A stretch of 64,000 nt of DNA from Pigmentiphaga humi (GCF_900606115.1 NZ_UWPJ01000014.1:124001-188000); one strand, 5' to 3'. Counted from the first letter of the stretch, positions 36,273 to 48,812 are shown. Notes: generated from the letters alone by a model not told the origin. Program-made: numbers and translations.

Positions 36273-37711
36273 GGCTGCGCTCCTTCCTGATTCGATGCCG
36301 GGGCCGCGAACATGGCCCCGATCCGCGCCGGCATGGCGCCGATGGAGCCGGCGCCCATGGCGATGACCACGTCGCCGTCGCGCGCGAAATCGGCGATGGC
36401 GCGCGGCATGTCGGCGATGTCCTCGACGAATACCGGCTCGACCTTGCCGGCCACGCGCACCGCGCGGGCCAGCGAGCGGCCGTCGGCCGCCACGATGGGG
36501 GTCTCGCCGGCGGCGTACACCTCGGCCAGCAGCAGCGCGTCGGCGGTGCCCAGCACCTTGACGAAGTCCTCGAAGCAGTCGCGGGTGCGCGTATAGCGGT
36601 GCGGCTGGAAGGCCAGCACGATGCGCTGCTCGGGATAGGCGCCGCGCGCAGCCGCCAGCGTGGCGGCCATCTCGACCGGGTGGTGGCCGTAGTCGTCGAC
36701 CAGCGTAAAAGTGCCGCCGCCGTGCTCGGCCGCCACCGGGAACTGGCCGGCGAGGCTGAAGCGGCGGTTGACGCCGCGGAACGCCGCCAGCGCCTCGCGG
36801 ATCGCATCGTCCGACACGCCCAGCTCGGTCGCTACGGCGATGGTGGCCAGCGCATTGCGCACGTTGTGCTCGCCCGGCAGATTCAGCGTGATGTCCAGCG
36901 ACGGCAGCTCGGCCTGGCGGTCGCGCCGCAGCACCGTGAAGCGCATCCGTGGCCCCTCGGCGGCGACGTCGACGGCGCGCACCTGGGCGTCCGGGCCGAA
37001 ACCGTAGGTGGTCACCGGCCGCGAAATGAAGGGCAGTATCTCGCGCACGTTGGCGTCGTCGATGCACAGCACCGCGGTGCCGTAGAACGGCATGCGCTGG
37101 GTGAACTCGACGAAGGCGCTCTTGAGCCGCGCGAAGTCGTGCCCGTAGGTGTCCATGTGATCGGCGTCGATGTTGGTGATCACCGACATCACCGGCAGCA
37201 GGTTCAGGAACGAGGCGTCGGACTCGTCGGCCTCGACGACGATGAACTCGCCCTGCCCCAGCTTGGCATTGGCGCCGGCCGAGTTCAGGCGGCCGCCGAT
37301 CACGAAAGTCGGATCCAGCCCGCCCGCGGCCAGGACGCTGGCGATCAGGCTGGTGGTGGTGGTCTTGCCGTGCGTGCCGGCCACCGCGATGCCGCGCTTG
37401 AGCCGCATCAGCTCGGCCAGCATGACGGCGCGCGGCACGACCGGGATGCGCTTGTTGCGCGCGGCGATCACTTCCGGGTTGTTGCCAGCCACCGCGGTGG
37501 ACGTGACGATGGCGTCCACGCCCTCGACGTTCTCGGCGCTGTGGCCCTGGGTGATGTGCGCGCCCAGTTCCGCCAGCCGGCGGGTCGTGGCGTTGTCGGC
37601 CAGATCGGAGCCGCTGATGCGGTAGCCCAGGTTGAGCAGCACCTCGGCGATGCCACTCATGCCCGAGCCCCCTATGCCGACGAAATGAATGTGTCTGATT
37701 CGATGTCTCAT
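36269..37711 (-). CDS. murC: UDP-N-acetylmuramate--L-alanine ligase
   Basis: This 480-residue Mur ligase adds L-Ala to UDP-MurNAc. The start [18 protein letters not shown] is the family N-terminus; the ATP loop is [16 protein letters not shown], with [11 protein letters not shown] and [13 protein letters not shown] following. It is 5 nt after murG and overlaps ddlB (ATGA). Confidence 0.97.
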   Translation of the reverse strand: MRHRIRHIHFVGIGGSGMSGIAEVLLNLGYRISGSDLADNATTRRLAELGAHITQGHSAENVEGVDAIVTSTAVAGNNPEVIAARNKRIPVVPRAVMLAELMRLKRGIAVAGTHGKTTTTSLIASVLAAGGLDPTFVIGGRLNSAGANAKLGQGEFIVVEADESDASFLNLLPVMSVITNIDADHMDTYGHDFARLKSAFVEFTQRMPFYGTAVLCIDDANVREILPFISRPVTTYGFGPDAQVRAVDVAAEGPRMRFTVLRRDRQAELPSLDITLNLPGEHNVRNALATIAVATELGVSDDAIREALAAFRGVNRRFSLAGQFPVAAEHGGGTFTLVDDYGHHPVEMAATLAAARGAYPEQRIVLAFQPHRYTRTRDCFEDFVKVLGTADALLLAEVYAAGETPIVAADGRSLARAVRVAGKVEPVFVEDIADMPRAIADFARDGDVVIAMGAGSIGAMPARIGAMFAAPASNQEGAQP

Positions 37712-37716
37712 GATCT

Positions 37717-38808
37717 CTACCGTCGGGCCTGCGCCTCGCAGATGTCGGCGATCCGCTCGGTGGCGAGAGGATGCGCCAGCGCGCGCGCGCGGGTCGCGGT
37801 TTCGGCCAGCTCGGCCCGATTGCGACGGCGCAGCCAGTCGGCCAGCCACTCGGCCGTCAGCTCGCGCTGCGGCTTGAGCCAGCCCGCCTGCGCATCGCTC
37901 AAATATCTGGCATTGGTGGTCTGGTGATCGTCCACCGCATGCGGGAAGGGCACGAACAGCGCGGCCACGCCGGCCACGCAGACTTCGGCCACGGTCATCG
38001 CGCCCGAACGGCAGACCACCAGGTCGGCGTCGGCATAGGCCGCCGCCATGTCGGCGATGAAGGCGCGGCAGTCGGCCTGCACGCCTGCCTCGGCGTAGGC
38101 AGCGCGCAGCGCGTCGATGTGCTGCTCGCCGGCCTGGTGCACGATCTGCGGACGCAGTTCGGCGGGCAGCGCCGCGATCGCGCGCGGCACCACGGTATTG
38201 AGCGCCTGCGCGCCCAGGCTGCCGCCCACCACCAGCACGCGCAGCGGGCCGCTGCGGCCGCCATAGCGTTCGGCCGGCGGGGCGACGGCGGCCACTTCCG
38301 GACGAACCGGGTTGCCGGTCAGCTCGCCCGGCAGCGCGCCCGGGAAGGCGGTCAGCACCTTGTCCGCCCAGCGCGCCAGCACGCGGTTGGTCATGCCGGC
38401 GACGGAATTCTGCTCGTGCACCACCAGCGGCGTGCCGCGCAGACGCGCCATCAAGCCGCCGGGCAGCGCCACATAGCCGCCCATGCCCAGCACCACGTCG
38501 GGCCGATGGCGGCGCAGCGCGGCCCGCGCCTGCCAGGCGGCGCGGCCCAGCGTGAACGGCAGCTTGAGCAGCGTGGCCGGCCCTTTGCCGCGCACGCCGG
38601 CAAAGCGCACCGGCGCCATCGGGATGCCTTGCGGCGGCACCAGCCGCCCTTCCATGGCATCGGGATTGCCCATCCAGACCACGTTCCAGCCGCGCGCGCG
38701 CAGCGCGCCCGCCACGGCCAGGCCCGGCATGATGTGGCCGCCTGTGCCGCCGGCCATCACCATCAGGGTGCGGGCGGCGTGGTTCGAGGAGGAGCGCAGT
38801 TCGCTCAC
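37717..38808 (-). CDS. murG: MurG N-acetylglucosaminyltransferase
   Basis: From a GTG at 38808 that overlaps the ftsW stop (GTGA), this 363-residue GT-B enzyme converts lipid I to lipid II at the inner membrane. It shows [46 protein letters not shown] and the UDP-GlcNAc site [31 protein letters not shown] region. Confidence 0.97.
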   Translation of the reverse strand: MSELRSSSNHAARTLMVMAGGTGGHIMPGLAVAGALRARGWNVVWMGNPDAMEGRLVPPQGIPMAPVRFAGVRGKGPATLLKLPFTLGRAAWQARAALRRHRPDVVLGMGGYVALPGGLMARLRGTPLVVHEQNSVAGMTNRVLARWADKVLTAFPGALPGELTGNPVRPEVAAVAPPAERYGGRSGPLRVLVVGGSLGAQALNTVVPRAIAALPAELRPQIVHQAGEQHIDALRAAYAEAGVQADCRAFIADMAAAYADADLVVCRSGAMTVAEVCVAGVAALFVPFPHAVDDHQTTNARYLSDAQAGWLKPQRELTAEWLADWLRRRNRAELAETATRARALAHPLATERIADICEAQARR

Positions 38809-39998
38809 AGCCGCCCTCCCCGCATCAGGATCCGGTTCTCGTAGTCCACGCGCATCAGCACGGCCAGCGCGCACAGGCTGGCGATGATGGACGAGCCGCC
38901 GAAGCTCATGAAGGGCAGCGTCAGGCCCTTGGTCGGCAGCAGCCCGAGGTTCACGCCCATGTTGATCAGCGCCTGCACGCCCAGCCACAGCGCGACGCCC
39001 TTGGCCACCAGGCCGCTGAACACGCGGTCCATGGCGATGGCCTGCCGGCCGATCTCGAAGCCGCGGCGCACGATGATGAAGAACAGCGAGATGACCACCA
39101 GCACGCCGACGAAACCCAGTTCCTCGCCGATCACCGCGAGCAGGAAGTCGGTGTGCGCCTCGGGCAGGTAATGCAGTTTCTCGACGCTGGCGCCCAGCCC
39201 CACGCCGAACCACTCGCCGCGGCCGAAGGCGATCAGCGAATGCGAGAGCTGGTAGGCCTTGCCCAGCGCGTTGACCTCGGTCCAGGGGTCGAGGTAGGCG
39301 AACAGGCGCTCGCGCCGCCACGGCGAGGTCCAGATCAGCAGCAGGAAAGTCGAGACCAGCACCGCAGCCAGACCGCCGAACATCTTGCCATTGATGCCGC
39401 CCAGGAACAGGATGCCCATGGAGATCGCCACGATCACCACGAACGCGCCCAGATCCGGCTCGAGCAGCAGGAACAGGCCGGTGAATCCTATCGCGCCGGC
39501 CATGGGCAGAAAGCCGCGCACGAAACTCTGCATGTAGGCCTGCTTGCGCACGGTGTAATCCGCCGCATAGATGAGCGCGGCCATCTTCATCATCTCGGAA
39601 GGCTGGAAGTTGACGAAGCCGAGCGGCAGCCAGCGGTGCGAGCCATTGACCTCCTTGCCTATGCCCGGGATCAGCACCGCTGCCAGCAGCAGCAGCGCCA
39701 GGCCGAAGAAAGGCCTGGAGAATTTCTGCCAGGTATTCATCCGGACGCTGAAGGTGATGACGGCCGCCACCACGCCCATCGACATGTACAGGGCGTGCCG
39801 CACCAGGAAATGGTAGTTGCCGTAGTTGGCGAACTTGGGCGAATCGGCCAGCGTGACCGAGGCCGAGTACACCATCACCAGCCCGAGCAGCAGCAGAGCG
39901 GCGGCCGAGGTCACCAGCACCGCGTCGTAGTTCAGCATGCGCGTGCGGCTGGGCCGCACCGCGTTGACGCTGCCGGTCAGTTCGGCGAACAGGCTCAT
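38805..39998 (-). CDS. ftsW: FtsW septal peptidoglycan polymerase
   Basis: This 397-residue SEDS-family protein has about ten membrane helices. Markers include [11 protein letters not shown] near the N-terminus, [43 protein letters not shown] and [23 protein letters not shown] at the C-terminus. It polymerises lipid II at the septum with FtsI. It begins 4 nt after murD. Confidence 0.96.
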   Translation of the reverse strand: MSLFAELTGSVNAVRPSRTRMLNYDAVLVTSAAALLLLGLVMVYSASVTLADSPKFANYGNYHFLVRHALYMSMGVVAAVITFSVRMNTWQKFSRPFFGLALLLLAAVLIPGIGKEVNGSHRWLPLGFVNFQPSEMMKMAALIYAADYTVRKQAYMQSFVRGFLPMAGAIGFTGLFLLLEPDLGAFVVIVAISMGILFLGGINGKMFGGLAAVLVSTFLLLIWTSPWRRERLFAYLDPWTEVNALGKAYQLSHSLIAFGRGEWFGVGLGASVEKLHYLPEAHTDFLLAVIGEELGFVGVLVVISLFFIIVRRGFEIGRQAIAMDRVFSGLVAKGVALWLGVQALINMGVNLGLLPTKGLTLPFMSFGGSSIIASLCALAVLMRVDYENRILMRGGRL

Positions 39999-40002
39999 GG
40001 CG

Positions 40003-41550
40003 TCACACCTCCCCCCGGTCGGCCGCCAACTCGTGCACCGCGTCGACGAATACGTCGGCGCGATGCTTGTAGTCGCGGAACATGTCGAAACTGGCGCAGG
40101 CGGGCGACAGCAGCACGGCATCGCCCGGCTCGGCCAGGCCCAGCCCGGCGGCGACCGCCGCCTCCAGGCTCGCAGCCTGCTCGAGCGGCACGCCGGCCCC
40201 GCCCAGCGCATCGGCGATCTGCGGCGCATCGCGCCCGATCAGCACCACGGCGCGCGCGGCCATGGCCACGGCGCGCGCCAGCGGCGCGAAATCCTGCCCT
40301 TTGCCCACGCCTCCGGCGATCAGCACGCAGCGCTGGCCCAGCCCTTCGAGCGCGGCCACGGTCGCGCCCACGTTGGTGCCCTTGCTGTCGTCGACGAAAT
40401 CCACGCCGGCGATGCTGCGCACGAATTCGACGCGATGCGGCTCGCCGCGGTACTCGCGCACCGCGCGCAGCAGCGCGCCCCACGGCAGGCCCAGGCTGCG
40501 CGCGAGCAACAGCGCGGCCTGCGCGTTCAGGGCGTTGTGCAGGCCGCGGATCTGCAAGGCATCGACCGGCATCAGGCGGTTCAGCCGGCCTTCCGGGCGG
40601 GTGATCACCTCGCCTTTCTTGCGGCGCGGCGCGGGCATGTCGAAATCCTCGGCAGCCGCTTCGGCCAGCCAGGCGACGCCATGGCTGTGATCCAGGCCCA
40701 GGTCGCCGGTCAAGGCCGGCGCCTCGCGGCCGAAGCCGCGCACGCGCTCGCCGTCGAGCCGCTCGACCATCGCGGCGACCAGCGGGTCGTCGCGATTGAC
40801 CACCGCGATCTTGGCCACCGCCAGCAGCCTGGCCTTGGCCGCGCCGTAGGCCTGCATGTCGCCGTGCCAGTCCAGGTGGTCCTGGGTCAGGTTCAGCACC
40901 GCGCCGGCGTGCGGCTCGAGGCTGTGGGTGGTTTCGAGCTGGAAGCTCGACAGCTCCAGCACCCAGGCATCCGGCAGGCGGTCCTCGTCCAGCGCCTTGC
41001 CCAGCGCGATCAGCGCGGCAGGGCTGATGTTGCCGGCCACCACGGCCGTCTTGCCGGCTGCTTCGAGCAGGTAGCCGGTCAGCGCGCACACCGTGGTCTT
41101 GCCATTGGTGCCGGTCACGGCCAGCACGCTGGGCGCATAGCCGCGGGTCGCCGCCAGGTCGGCCAGCGCCAGCGCGAACAGCTCGATCTCGCTGACGACC
41201 GGGATGCCCCGCTCGCGCGCGGCCAGGACCAGCTCGCGCGCCGGCGCCGCCTGGAGCGCCAGCCCCGGACTGATCACCACCCGCTCGACGCCGTCCAGCA
41301 GGCCGGGATCGAACATCGCGCCGCCCTCGCGCTCCACCAGCGCCGCCGGACCCAGCACGAACTCGGCCTGCTGCGCGCCGGCGCGCAACTCGGCCAGTCC
41401 GGCCGGCTCCGCGCGCGAATCGGCCACGCGCAGCGCGCCGCCCAGCCGGGCGCACCAGCGCACCGCGGCCGCACCCGACTCCCCCAGTCCCAGGACCAGG
41501 GTGGCGGGCGCTTGCGCGAGGGCTTGCTGCGGCGTATTCACAGGTGTCAT
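40003..41550 (-). CDS. murD: UDP-MurNAc-L-Ala--D-glutamate ligase
   Basis: This 515-residue Mur ligase adds D-Glu. It has [15 protein letters not shown], the ATP loop [44 protein letters not shown] and [19 protein letters not shown]. It is somewhat longer than the usual 440-450 residues because of inserts such as the [20 protein letters not shown] stretch. It overlaps mraY by 4 nt (ATGA). Confidence 0.95.
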   Translation of the reverse strand: MTPVNTPQQALAQAPATLVLGLGESGAAAVRWCARLGGALRVADSRAEPAGLAELRAGAQQAEFVLGPAALVEREGGAMFDPGLLDGVERVVISPGLALQAAPARELVLAARERGIPVVSEIELFALALADLAATRGYAPSVLAVTGTNGKTTVCALTGYLLEAAGKTAVVAGNISPAALIALGKALDEDRLPDAWVLELSSFQLETTHSLEPHAGAVLNLTQDHLDWHGDMQAYGAAKARLLAVAKIAVVNRDDPLVAAMVERLDGERVRGFGREAPALTGDLGLDHSHGVAWLAEAAAEDFDMPAPRRKKGEVITRPEGRLNRLMPVDALQIRGLHNALNAQAALLLARSLGLPWGALLRAVREYRGEPHRVEFVRSIAGVDFVDDSKGTNVGATVAALEGLGQRCVLIAGGVGKGQDFAPLARAVAMAARAVVLIGRDAPQIADALGGAGVPLEQAASLEAAVAAGLGLAEPGDAVLLSPACASFDMFRDYKHRADVFVDAVHELAADRGEV

Positions 41551-42716
41551 CTCAGCTTCAAGGTCGCCAGGCCGATCAGCACCAGCATCATGGTGATGAT
41601 CCAGAACCGCACGACGACCTGGGTTTCTTTCCAGCCGCTGACCTCGAAGTGATGGTGCAGCGGCGCCATCTTGAAGATCCGCCGGCCCTGGCCGTAGCGT
41701 TTCTTGGTGTACTTGAACCAGCTCACCTGCACGATCACCGACAGCGTCTCGACCACGAACACGCCGCCCATGATGAACAGCACGATCTCCTGGCGCACGA
41801 TCACGGCGATGGTGCCCAGCGCTCCGCCCAGCGCCAGCGCGCCGACGTCGCCCATGAACACCTGGGCCGGATAGGCGTTGAACCACAGGAAGGCCAGCCC
41901 GGCGCCGCCGATCGCGGCGCAGATGACCATCAGCTCCGACGCGCCCGGAATGTACGGGAACAGCAGGTAGCGCGAATAATCGACCCGCCCCACCACGTAG
42001 GCGAACACTCCCAGCGCGGTGCCTACCAGCACGGTCGGCATGATGGCCAGCCCGTCCAGCCCGTCGGTCAGGTTGACCGCGTTGCTGGAGCCGACGATGA
42101 CCGCCCAGGTCAGCCCGATGAAGCCGATCACCCCCAGCGGATAGCTCACGCTCTTGAAGAAAGGCACGATCAGGTCGGCCCGCTGCGGCAGGTGGTAGCC
42201 AAAGCCGCCCGATATCCAGTCGATCAGCAGCGACCAGGTTCCGGCCGCATCGGGCGCGGAAATCGCGAAGGCCAGGTAGACCGAGGCGACCAGGCCGATC
42301 AGCGTCTGCCAGAAGAACTTCTCGCGCGCCGGCATCCCCTCCGGATCGCGCCGCACCACCTTGCGGTAGTCGTCCGACCAGCCCACCCAGCCGAAGCCGA
42401 AGGTCACCAGCAGCACGACCCAGACGAAGCGGTTGCTCCAATCGGCCCACAGCAGCGTGGAAATGCCGACCGCGATCAGGATCAGCGCGCCGCCCATGGT
42501 AGGCGTGCCGCTCTTGATCAGGTGCGTCTCGGGACCATAGGCGCGCACGGCCTGGCCGATCTTGAGCGCGGTCAATTTGCGGATCACCCACGGCCCCGCC
42601 ATCAGCCCGATGAGCAGCGCCGTCGCGCTGGCGAGCACCGCGCGCAGGGTGATGTAGCTGAACACCGAGAAAGCCCGGTAATCCTCGGATAACCATTGGG
42701 CCAATTCAAGCAGCAT
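41547..42716 (-). CDS. mraY: Phospho-MurNAc-pentapeptide transferase MraY
   Basis: This 389-residue polytopic membrane enzyme makes lipid I from UDP-MurNAc-pentapeptide and undecaprenyl phosphate. Conserved pieces are [69 protein letters not shown] and [20 protein letters not shown]. Its start overlaps the end of murEF by 11 nt. Confidence 0.97.
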   Translation of the reverse strand: MLLELAQWLSEDYRAFSVFSYITLRAVLASATALLIGLMAGPWVIRKLTALKIGQAVRAYGPETHLIKSGTPTMGGALILIAVGISTLLWADWSNRFVWVVLLVTFGFGWVGWSDDYRKVVRRDPEGMPAREKFFWQTLIGLVASVYLAFAISAPDAAGTWSLLIDWISGGFGYHLPQRADLIVPFFKSVSYPLGVIGFIGLTWAVIVGSSNAVNLTDGLDGLAIMPTVLVGTALGVFAYVVGRVDYSRYLLFPYIPGASELMVICAAIGGAGLAFLWFNAYPAQVFMGDVGALALGGALGTIAVIVRQEIVLFIMGGVFVVETLSVIVQVSWFKYTKKRYGQGRRIFKMAPLHHHFEVSGWKETQVVVRFWIITMMLVLIGLATLKLR

Positions 42717-45663
42717 GCTTATTACTACCAATAGAAGAATGATCGGACGGGAGGCCGGCCAGCAACGCCTGCACGACCCGCTCCATGCGCATGAAGCGCG
42801 AACCCTTGACCAGCACCGCCGCGGGCGCCAGGACCTCGATGGCAGGAGCCACCGACTCGACCGCCTCGAAATGCGCCGCGCCGGCGCCGAACGCCTGCAC
42901 GCTCGCCCGCGTGGCTTCGCCCAGCGCGAACAGGGCGTCGATGCCGCGTTCGCGGGCATAGGCGCCGACCTCGGCGTGCATGGCCGGCCCCTGGTCGCCG
43001 ACTTCACCCATATCGCCCAGCACCAGCACCCGCGGCGCCGGCAGTTCGGCCAGCACGTCGATGGCGGCGCGCACCGAATCGGGATTGGCGTTGTAGGTGT
43101 CGTCGATCAGCAGCGCGCCGCCGGGCAAACCGTAGCGCTGCATGCGGCCTTTCACAGGCGCGAACTCGCCCAGTCCGCGCGCGATCGTGTTCAGATCCAC
43201 GCCCGCGGCAAGCGCGCAGGCCGACGCAGCCAGCGCATTGCGCACGTTGTGCAGGCCAGCCGCCGCAAGCGCGACCTCCGCCTCGCCGGCCGGCGTGACG
43301 AGCGTGAAGCGGGTTTCGAACGGCAGGGCGCGGATGTCCCGCGCGCTCACCTCGAGCTCGCCCGCCAGTCCGAAGCGCAGGCAGCGGCGCGCGCCAGCCA
43401 GCTCCGCCCAGATCGGCGTATAAGCGTCGTCCCCGGGGAACACCGCCACGCCGTCGGCGGGCAGGGCCGCGATCACCGCGCCGTTCTCGCGCGCCACGGC
43501 CTCGACCGTATGCATGAATTCCTGGTGCTCGCGCTGCGCATTGTTGACCAGGCCCACGGTCGGCGCGGCGATGCGCGCCAGCTCGGCGATCTCGCCGGGA
43601 TGGTTCATGCCCAGTTCGATGACGGCGCAGCGATGCGTACCGCGCAGCCGCATCAGCGTCAACGGCACGCCGATCTCGTTGTTCAGATTGCCCTGCGTCG
43701 CCAGCCGGGCATCGGCGCCCTGCCACGCGGCGAAAATCGCGGCCACCATTTCCTTGGTGGTGGTCTTGCCGTTGCTGCCGGCGACCCCGACGACGGGAAT
43801 CGCATGGCGACCGCGCCAGGCCGCCGCCAGGTCGCCCAGCGCCCGGCGCGTGTCGGCCACGACGATCTGGGGCAGTCCGGCGCCATCGACCGGGCGCTGC
43901 ACCACGGCCGCCGCCGCGCCGGCCTGTCCGGCCTGCGCCACATATTGATGGCCGTCAAAACGCTCGCCGCTCAGCGCGAAGAACAACTCGCCCGGCGACA
44001 CCTTGCGGGAATCGCTGCCGATGCTGCCGAACAGCGCCTGCTCGGCGCCCGCCGGGCCGTGCACCACGCCGCGCATCGCACGGGCGGCATCGGCCAGCGT
44101 CATCAGCCCCGAGGCCGCGGCCGGCGAGCGATAGGCGCCGAGCGCCCGCGCCGCGTGCTCGGCGTCGGAAAACGCCTGACGCACGCCGCCGATCTCCTGA
44201 TAGGCCTCGTGCCCTTTGCCGGCCAGCAGAACCACGTCGTTCGGGCCGGCGCCCGCGATGGTCTGCGCGATCGCCAGCGCGCGATCCGGCTCGACCGACA
44301 CCCGCGCGCCCGCCGGCACGCCGGCCAGGATCTGTTCGATGATCGCGCCCGGCGCTTCGTTGCGCGGATTGTCGCTGCTCACGACGACCTCGTCGGCATG
44401 CGCCACCGCCACCCGGGCCATCTCGGGCCGCTTGCCAGCATCGCGATCGCCACCGCAGCCGAACAGGCAAATGCGGCGACCGCCGCGCGCCTGCGCCACC
44501 GGGGCGAGCGCATCGAGCGCGCGCGCCAGCGCATCCGGCGTGTGCGCGTAATCCACGACCACCAGCGGCCGTCCTTCGCCCGGCGCCGCGTCCGCCGCGC
44601 CCACGGCCTGCAGCCGGCCCGGCGCGGCCTGCGCGCGCGCCAGCGCCGCGGCCACCTGCCGCATGTTCCAGCCGAGCTCGAACAGCACCCCGGCCACGGC
44701 CAGCAGGTTCTCGACATTGTGTTCGCCCAGCAGGGTGACGGCGATCTGCACCGCCTGCTCGCGCCGATTGAGCGTGAACACCATGCCATGGCTGGTGGCA
44801 TGCAGGTCGGAAGCCGTCACCGCGTGCCCGCCGGCCTCGCCGGACGTCGTCCGGCCATAGGGCACCAGCGCGACGCCGGGGCGGGCCTGCCGCAGTTGCG
44901 CGATCAGGCGCCGGCCGGCGGCATCGTCCTGGTTCACCACGGCCGCGGCCAGGCCGGGCCAGGCGAACAGGCGCGCCTTCTGCGCCTCGTAGTCGGCCAT
45001 GTCGCGGTGATAATCCAGATGATCGCGCGTCAGGTTGGTGAATACGGCGATATCGACGTGCAGTCCGTCCAGGCGTCCTTCGGCAATACCGATGGACGAA
45101 GCCTCGATGGCCACGGCGGTCACGCCCGCGGCGCGCATATCGGCCAGCGCGCGATGCAGGGAAACGGCATCCGGCGTGGTCAGGCCCGTCGCCAGCGCCT
45201 GCGAGCCGCCCGCCGCGGACGGGATCTCGATGCCGAGCGTACCGATTGCGCCGCACGGGGTGCCCTGTGCGCTCAGCGCGCGGGCGATCCACCTGGCGCA
45301 CGAGGTCTTGCCGTTGGTGCCGGTCACGGCGATCACGCGCATCCCGCGCGACGGCTCGCCATACCAGCCCGACGCAACAAAGCCCAGCGCAGCCTTCAGC
45401 CCCGTTGCCGCCATCGCCGGCACGCCGCGTTCGGCCAGCCTGCGCGACAGGTCGGCGGTGCGCCCGGCGTCGGCATCTTCGAACACGACGGCGCCGGCCC
45501 CGCGCTCCAGGGCCTGGTCGATGTAGTCGCGCCCATCGCTGCGCGCGCCGACGTAGGCCAGGAACACGTCGCCCGCCTGCACCGCGCGCGAATCCAGCCG
45601 CAGATGCGCCGATGCGCCGGCGTGCCGGCGCAGCCACGACAGGACGGATGCCGGAGCCGTCAC
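42706..45663 (-). CDS. Fused MurE-MurF bifunctional ligase
   Basis: One 985-residue frame covers two normally separate Mur ligases. Residues 1 to about 510 are Mur[19 protein letters not shown] (ATP loop), [20 protein letters not shown], and [16 protein letters not shown], whose DNPR motif selects meso-diaminopimelate. From Met521 ([16 protein letters not shown]) to 985 is Mur[53 protein letters not shown]. The linker is about ten residues (SPAAASG region). It uses a GTG start overlapping the ftsI stop (GTGA). Both active sites look complete, so it should add m-DAP and then D-Ala-D-Ala. Confidence 0.95.
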   Translation of the reverse strand: MTAPASVLSWLRRHAGASAHLRLDSRAVQAGDVFLAYVGARSDGRDYIDQALERGAGAVVFEDADAGRTADLSRRLAERGVPAMAATGLKAALGFVASGWYGEPSRGMRVIAVTGTNGKTSCARWIARALSAQGTPCGAIGTLGIEIPSAAGGSQALATGLTTPDAVSLHRALADMRAAGVTAVAIEASSIGIAEGRLDGLHVDIAVFTNLTRDHLDYHRDMADYEAQKARLFAWPGLAAAVVNQDDAAGRRLIAQLRQARPGVALVPYGRTTSGEAGGHAVTASDLHATSHGMVFTLNRREQAVQIAVTLLGEHNVENLLAVAGVLFELGWNMRQVAAALARAQAAPGRLQAVGAADAAPGEGRPLVVVDYAHTPDALARALDALAPVAQARGGRRICLFGCGGDRDAGKRPEMARVAVAHADEVVVSSDNPRNEAPGAIIEQILAGVPAGARVSVEPDRALAIAQTIAGAGPNDVVLLAGKGHEAYQEIGGVRQAFSDAEHAARALGAYRSPAAASGLMTLADAARAMRGVVHGPAGAEQALFGSIGSDSRKVSPGELFFALSGERFDGHQYVAQAGQAGAAAAVVQRPVDGAGLPQIVVADTRRALGDLAAAWRGRHAIPVVGVAGSNGKTTTKEMVAAIFAAWQGADARLATQGNLNNEIGVPLTLMRLRGTHRCAVIELGMNHPGEIAELARIAAPTVGLVNNAQREHQEFMHTVEAVARENGAVIAALPADGVAVFPGDDAYTPIWAELAGARRCLRFGLAGELEVSARDIRALPFETRFTLVTPAGEAEVALAAAGLHNVRNALAASACALAAGVDLNTIARGLGEFAPVKGRMQRYGLPGGALLIDDTYNANPDSVRAAIDVLAELPAPRVLVLGDMGEVGDQGPAMHAEVGAYARERGIDALFALGEATRASVQAFGAGAAHFEAVESVAPAIEVLAPAAVLVKGSRFMRMERVVQALLAGLPSDHSSIGSNKHAA

Positions 45664-47390
45664 AGGCTGTCCTCCAGCGGATGCTCGGGAATCACGAGCG
45701 ACTTGAATGGCGCATCGGGCTCCACGCCCAGCATGCGCAGCGTGCCGCCGGTAACCTTGGAGAAGACCGGACCCGCCACCGCGCCGCCGTAGATGCTGCC
45801 GGCGGTGGGCTCGTCGATCATGACCGCCACTACGATGCGCGGATTGGAGACCGGCGCGAAACCCGCGAACGACGCGACGTACTTGGAAGCATAGGCGCCA
45901 TTGATGATTTTGCGCGCCGTGCCCGTCTTGCCCGCCACCCGGTAGCCCATGACCTGTGCCTGCGCCGCGGTGCCGCCCGGGCCGACCACGGCTTCGAGCA
46001 TGTTGCGCATGGTGCGGGCGGTCTTGGACGTGTAGATGCGGGTGCCGGCAGGCGGGCGCTCGGTCTTCAGGAAAGTCAGCGGCACCGTGTCGCCGTCGCG
46101 CGCGAACGCGGTATAGGCGTGGGCCAGCTGCACCAGCGACACCGACAGGCCGTAGCCGTAGGACATCGTGGCTTTCTCGATGGGCCGCCATTTCTCGAAG
46201 GGACGCAGGCGGCCGGCCACCGCGCCGGGGAAGTCGAGCTTGGGAGCCTGCCCCAGGCCCAGCTCGGTGTACTTGTCCCACATCTCTTTGTTTTCGAGCC
46301 GCTGCGAGATCAGCGTGGTGCCGATGTTGCTCGACTTCTGCACCACGCCGCCGACGTCCAGGCGGCCGTAGCCGTGCGTGTCGGAAATGGTGTGGCCGTA
46401 GAAATTCATCCGGCCTTTGCCGGTATCCACCACGGTGGAAGGCTGCACGCGGCCTAGATCCAGCGCCAGGGCGATCGAGAACGGCTTGAGGGTCGAACCC
46501 GGCTCGAAGGTATCGGTCAGGGCGCGGTTGCGCAGCCGCGCGCCAGTCAGCGTTTCGCGATGGTTGGGGTTGTAGGTCGGGAAATTGGCCAGAGCGAGGA
46601 TCTCGCCGGTGTGCGTATCCACCACGATGGCCGCGCCGCCCTTGGCCTTGTGGCGCTCGACGGCCTCTTGCAGTTGCGAGAACACGAGGTACTGCACGCG
46701 GGTGTCGATCGACAGTGCCAGGTCGTGGCCGTTGGCGGGCGCGCGCACCGCCTGCACGTCCTCGACCACCCGCCCCAGGCGGTCCTTGATGACGCGACGG
46801 CTGCCGGCGCGGCCGGCGAGCTGGGAGTTATAGGCGAGCTCGATGCCTTCCTGGCCGCGATCCTCGACGTTGGTGAAACCCAGCACGTGGCCGAGCACCT
46901 CGCCTTCGGGATAGTAGCGCAGCGTCTCGCGCTGCTGGTGGATGCCGTCCAGATCCAGCGCTGCGACCTTGTCCGCGACATCCACCGGCACCTGGCGCTT
47001 CAGGTAGACGAAGGTTTTGTCACTGGCCAGCTTGCGCTGCAAGACCGGCAGCGGCGTCTCCAGCAGCTTGGCCAATTCGGCCAGCTTGCCCGACGGCGCC
47101 TTGACGTCTTCGGGAATCGCCCACACCGCGCGCGCCGGCACGCTGGAGGCCACCACCACGTTATTGCGGTCGGTGATCTTGCCGCGCGAGGCGGGCAGCA
47201 CCAGCGTGCGCGCATAACGGGATTCGCCCTGCTTCTGCAGGAACTCGTTGGACAGGCCCTGCAGGTACAGCGCCCGCACCACCAGCGCGGCAAAGCCCGC
47301 GAACATCAGGATCAGGACGAAGCGCGAACGCCAGGCCGGAAGCTTCAGATTCAGGACCGGATTCTCGGACGAAAAACGCACGCGCTTCAT
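45660..47390 (-). CDS. ftsI: Septal transpeptidase FtsI (PBP3)
   Basis: This 576-residue class B PBP has one N-terminal helix (FVLILMFAGFAALVVRALYL), a pedestal domain (PASRGKITDRNNVVVASSV), and a transpeptidase domain with the active Ser in FEPGSTLKPF, SSNIG, and KTGTARK. It crosslinks septal peptidoglycan with FtsW. It overlaps ftsL by 4 nt and murEF by 4 nt. Confidence 0.97.
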   Translation of the reverse strand: MKRVRFSSENPVLNLKLPAWRSRFVLILMFAGFAALVVRALYLQGLSNEFLQKQGESRYARTLVLPASRGKITDRNNVVVASSVPARAVWAIPEDVKAPSGKLAELAKLLETPLPVLQRKLASDKTFVYLKRQVPVDVADKVAALDLDGIHQQRETLRYYPEGEVLGHVLGFTNVEDRGQEGIELAYNSQLAGRAGSRRVIKDRLGRVVEDVQAVRAPANGHDLALSIDTRVQYLVFSQLQEAVERHKAKGGAAIVVDTHTGEILALANFPTYNPNHRETLTGARLRNRALTDTFEPGSTLKPFSIALALDLGRVQPSTVVDTGKGRMNFYGHTISDTHGYGRLDVGGVVQKSSNIGTTLISQRLENKEMWDKYTELGLGQAPKLDFPGAVAGRLRPFEKWRPIEKATMSYGYGLSVSLVQLAHAYTAFARDGDTVPLTFLKTERPPAGTRIYTSKTARTMRNMLEAVVGPGGTAAQAQVMGYRVAGKTGTARKIINGAYASKYVASFAGFAPVSNPRIVVAVMIDEPTAGSIYGGAVAGPVFSKVTGGTLRMLGVEPDAPFKSLVIPEHPLEDSL

Positions 47391-47737
47391 CGGCCACCTC
47401 GGGGTGTCGTCTTGGGCGGCACCGGCACGCCGGGGGGGCCGTAAGGCAGCAGCGCGGGGCCGCTCTGCGCGTCCCGGCCCTGGGCGAGATAAATCGTCCG
47501 CGCCGGGGTGACCGGCTCCATTTTCAGCGCATTGCGCGCAACGCTATCGATCAGCGCGTGCTTGGCATGGTCGGTCTGCTCGAGCTGCAGGCGGCGCCAT
47601 TCCACGTCCAGTTCGCGCGTGGCGGACTGGGTCCGCTCGAGCTCGACGAACAGGCTGCGCGCCTTGTACTGGCTGCTGACCAGCGACAGGCCGCACGCCA
47701 CCAGGGCAATCGTCAGGACGAAAAGCAGGCGACCCAT
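47387..47737 (-). CDS. ftsL: Cell division protein FtsL
   Basis: This 116-residue bitopic protein has a membrane helix at the N-terminus (MGRLLFVLTIALVACGLSLV), then a coiled coil (ARSLFVELERTQSATRELDVEWRRLQ), and a Pro-rich tail. It bridges FtsQ/FtsB and FtsWI. It sits 9 nt after rsmH. Confidence 0.9.
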   Translation of the reverse strand: MGRLLFVLTIALVACGLSLVSSQYKARSLFVELERTQSATRELDVEWRRLQLEQTDHAKHALIDSVARNALKMEPVTPARTIYLAQGRDAQSGPALLPYGPPGVPVPPKTTPRGGR

Positions 47738-47746
47738 CGCGGCCCC

Positions 47747-48808
47747 CTATGCGCCAACGGATGCGAGGCCGCCCGCGGAACGCGGGCGGGACGACGGACG
47801 GCGCCTGGCGCTACCCGTCTCGGCAATCTTGATGAACGCCCTGCCGCCTTGCGCCGACAAGGCCACCTGCGTGCGCTCCGCCACCCGCAGCACCGCCGAT
47901 CGCGCGCGCGGGTTGCCGGCCACTTCTTCGTCCGTGGGCAACACCCGGCCGACCGACGTCAGCACCGGCTGCGGCCGCTCGCTCTCGCGCAGCGGCAGCC
48001 GGGCCGTCTCCGCGCCCGGCCGCGACGCGGCGGCGATGAACTGCTTGACGATGCGGTCTTCCAGGGAATGGAAACTGATCACGGCCAGGCGTCCCCCGGG
48101 AACCAGCAGTTCGAGCGCGGCGGCTAGCGCACGCGGGAGCTCTTCAAGCTCCTGATTGAGGTGAATCCGTATAGCCTGAAAGGTGCGGGTCGCAGGGTGC
48201 TGGCCCTTTTCGCGCGTGCGGACGGCGCCAGCCACGAGGTCGGCAAGCTCGCCTGTGGTCGTGATAGGCCGTTTCTCGCGGCTAGCTGCAATCGTCTTTG
48301 CAATCTGGAAAGCAAACCGTTCTTCACCATAGCGTGCTATGACCTCCCGCATGTCATCGATGCTCGCGTGGGCGAGCCATTGCGCGGCGGTTTCGCCGCG
48401 TGTCGTATCCATCCGCATATCGAGCGGACCGTCGCGCATGAAAGAAAACCCGCGCTCGGCATCGTCGATCTGCGGCGAGGAAATCCCGAGATCCATCATC
48501 AAACCGGCGATGCGCGCAATGCCCAGCCGCGCCAGCTCGTCGCCCAGCCCGCCGAATCCCTCGTGCACCACCGTCACGCGGGCATCTTCGGCGGCCAGCG
48601 CGCGCGCCGCGGCGATCGCCTGCGGATCCTTGTCGAACACCACCAGCCGGGCATCCGCCCCCAGCCGCGCCAGCAGCGCGCGGGAGTGGCCGCCGCGGCC
48701 GAAAGTCGCGTCGACCCACACCCCGGCGGCGTCGCCGCCGGCAGGCACGGCCAAAGCGTCGATCGTCGGCTCCAGCAATACGGGCCGATGCAGAAATGGG
48801 GTCGTCAC
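47747..48808 (-). CDS. rsmH: 16S rRNA m4C1402 methyltransferase RsmH
   Basis: This 353-residue SAM-dependent methyltransferase (formerly MraW) opens [13 protein letters not shown], then [18 protein letters not shown] (SAM loop), [30 protein letters not shown] and [13 protein letters not shown]. It N4-methylates C1402 in the ribosomal P site. It is 4 nt after mraZ. Confidence 0.96.
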   Translation of the reverse strand: MTTPFLHRPVLLEPTIDALAVPAGGDAAGVWVDATFGRGGHSRALLARLGADARLVVFDKDPQAIAAARALAAEDARVTVVHEGFGGLGDELARLGIARIAGLMMDLGISSPQIDDAERGFSFMRDGPLDMRMDTTRGETAAQWLAHASIDDMREVIARYGEERFAFQIAKTIAASREKRPITTTGELADLVAGAVRTREKGQHPATRTFQAIRIHLNQELEELPRALAAALELLVPGGRLAVISFHSLEDRIVKQFIAAASRPGAETARLPLRESERPQPVLTSVGRVLPTDEEVAGNPRARSAVLRVAERTQVALSAQGGRAFIKIAETGSARRRPSSRPRSAGGLASVGA

Positions 48809-48812
48809 GGCT

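Noticed and set aside
44060-44160. Possible missed stop codon splitting murE from murF
   Set aside because: The frame is open and the linker lacks a plausible start with ribosome site. The fusion is also consistent with what I recall for Bordetella.
42715-45792. Open frame of about 1000 codons antisense to murEF
   Set aside because: The composition (Arg/His/Gln-rich, no domain) is that of a complement of a GC-rich gene, and the opposite strand encodes a clear MurE-MurF protein.
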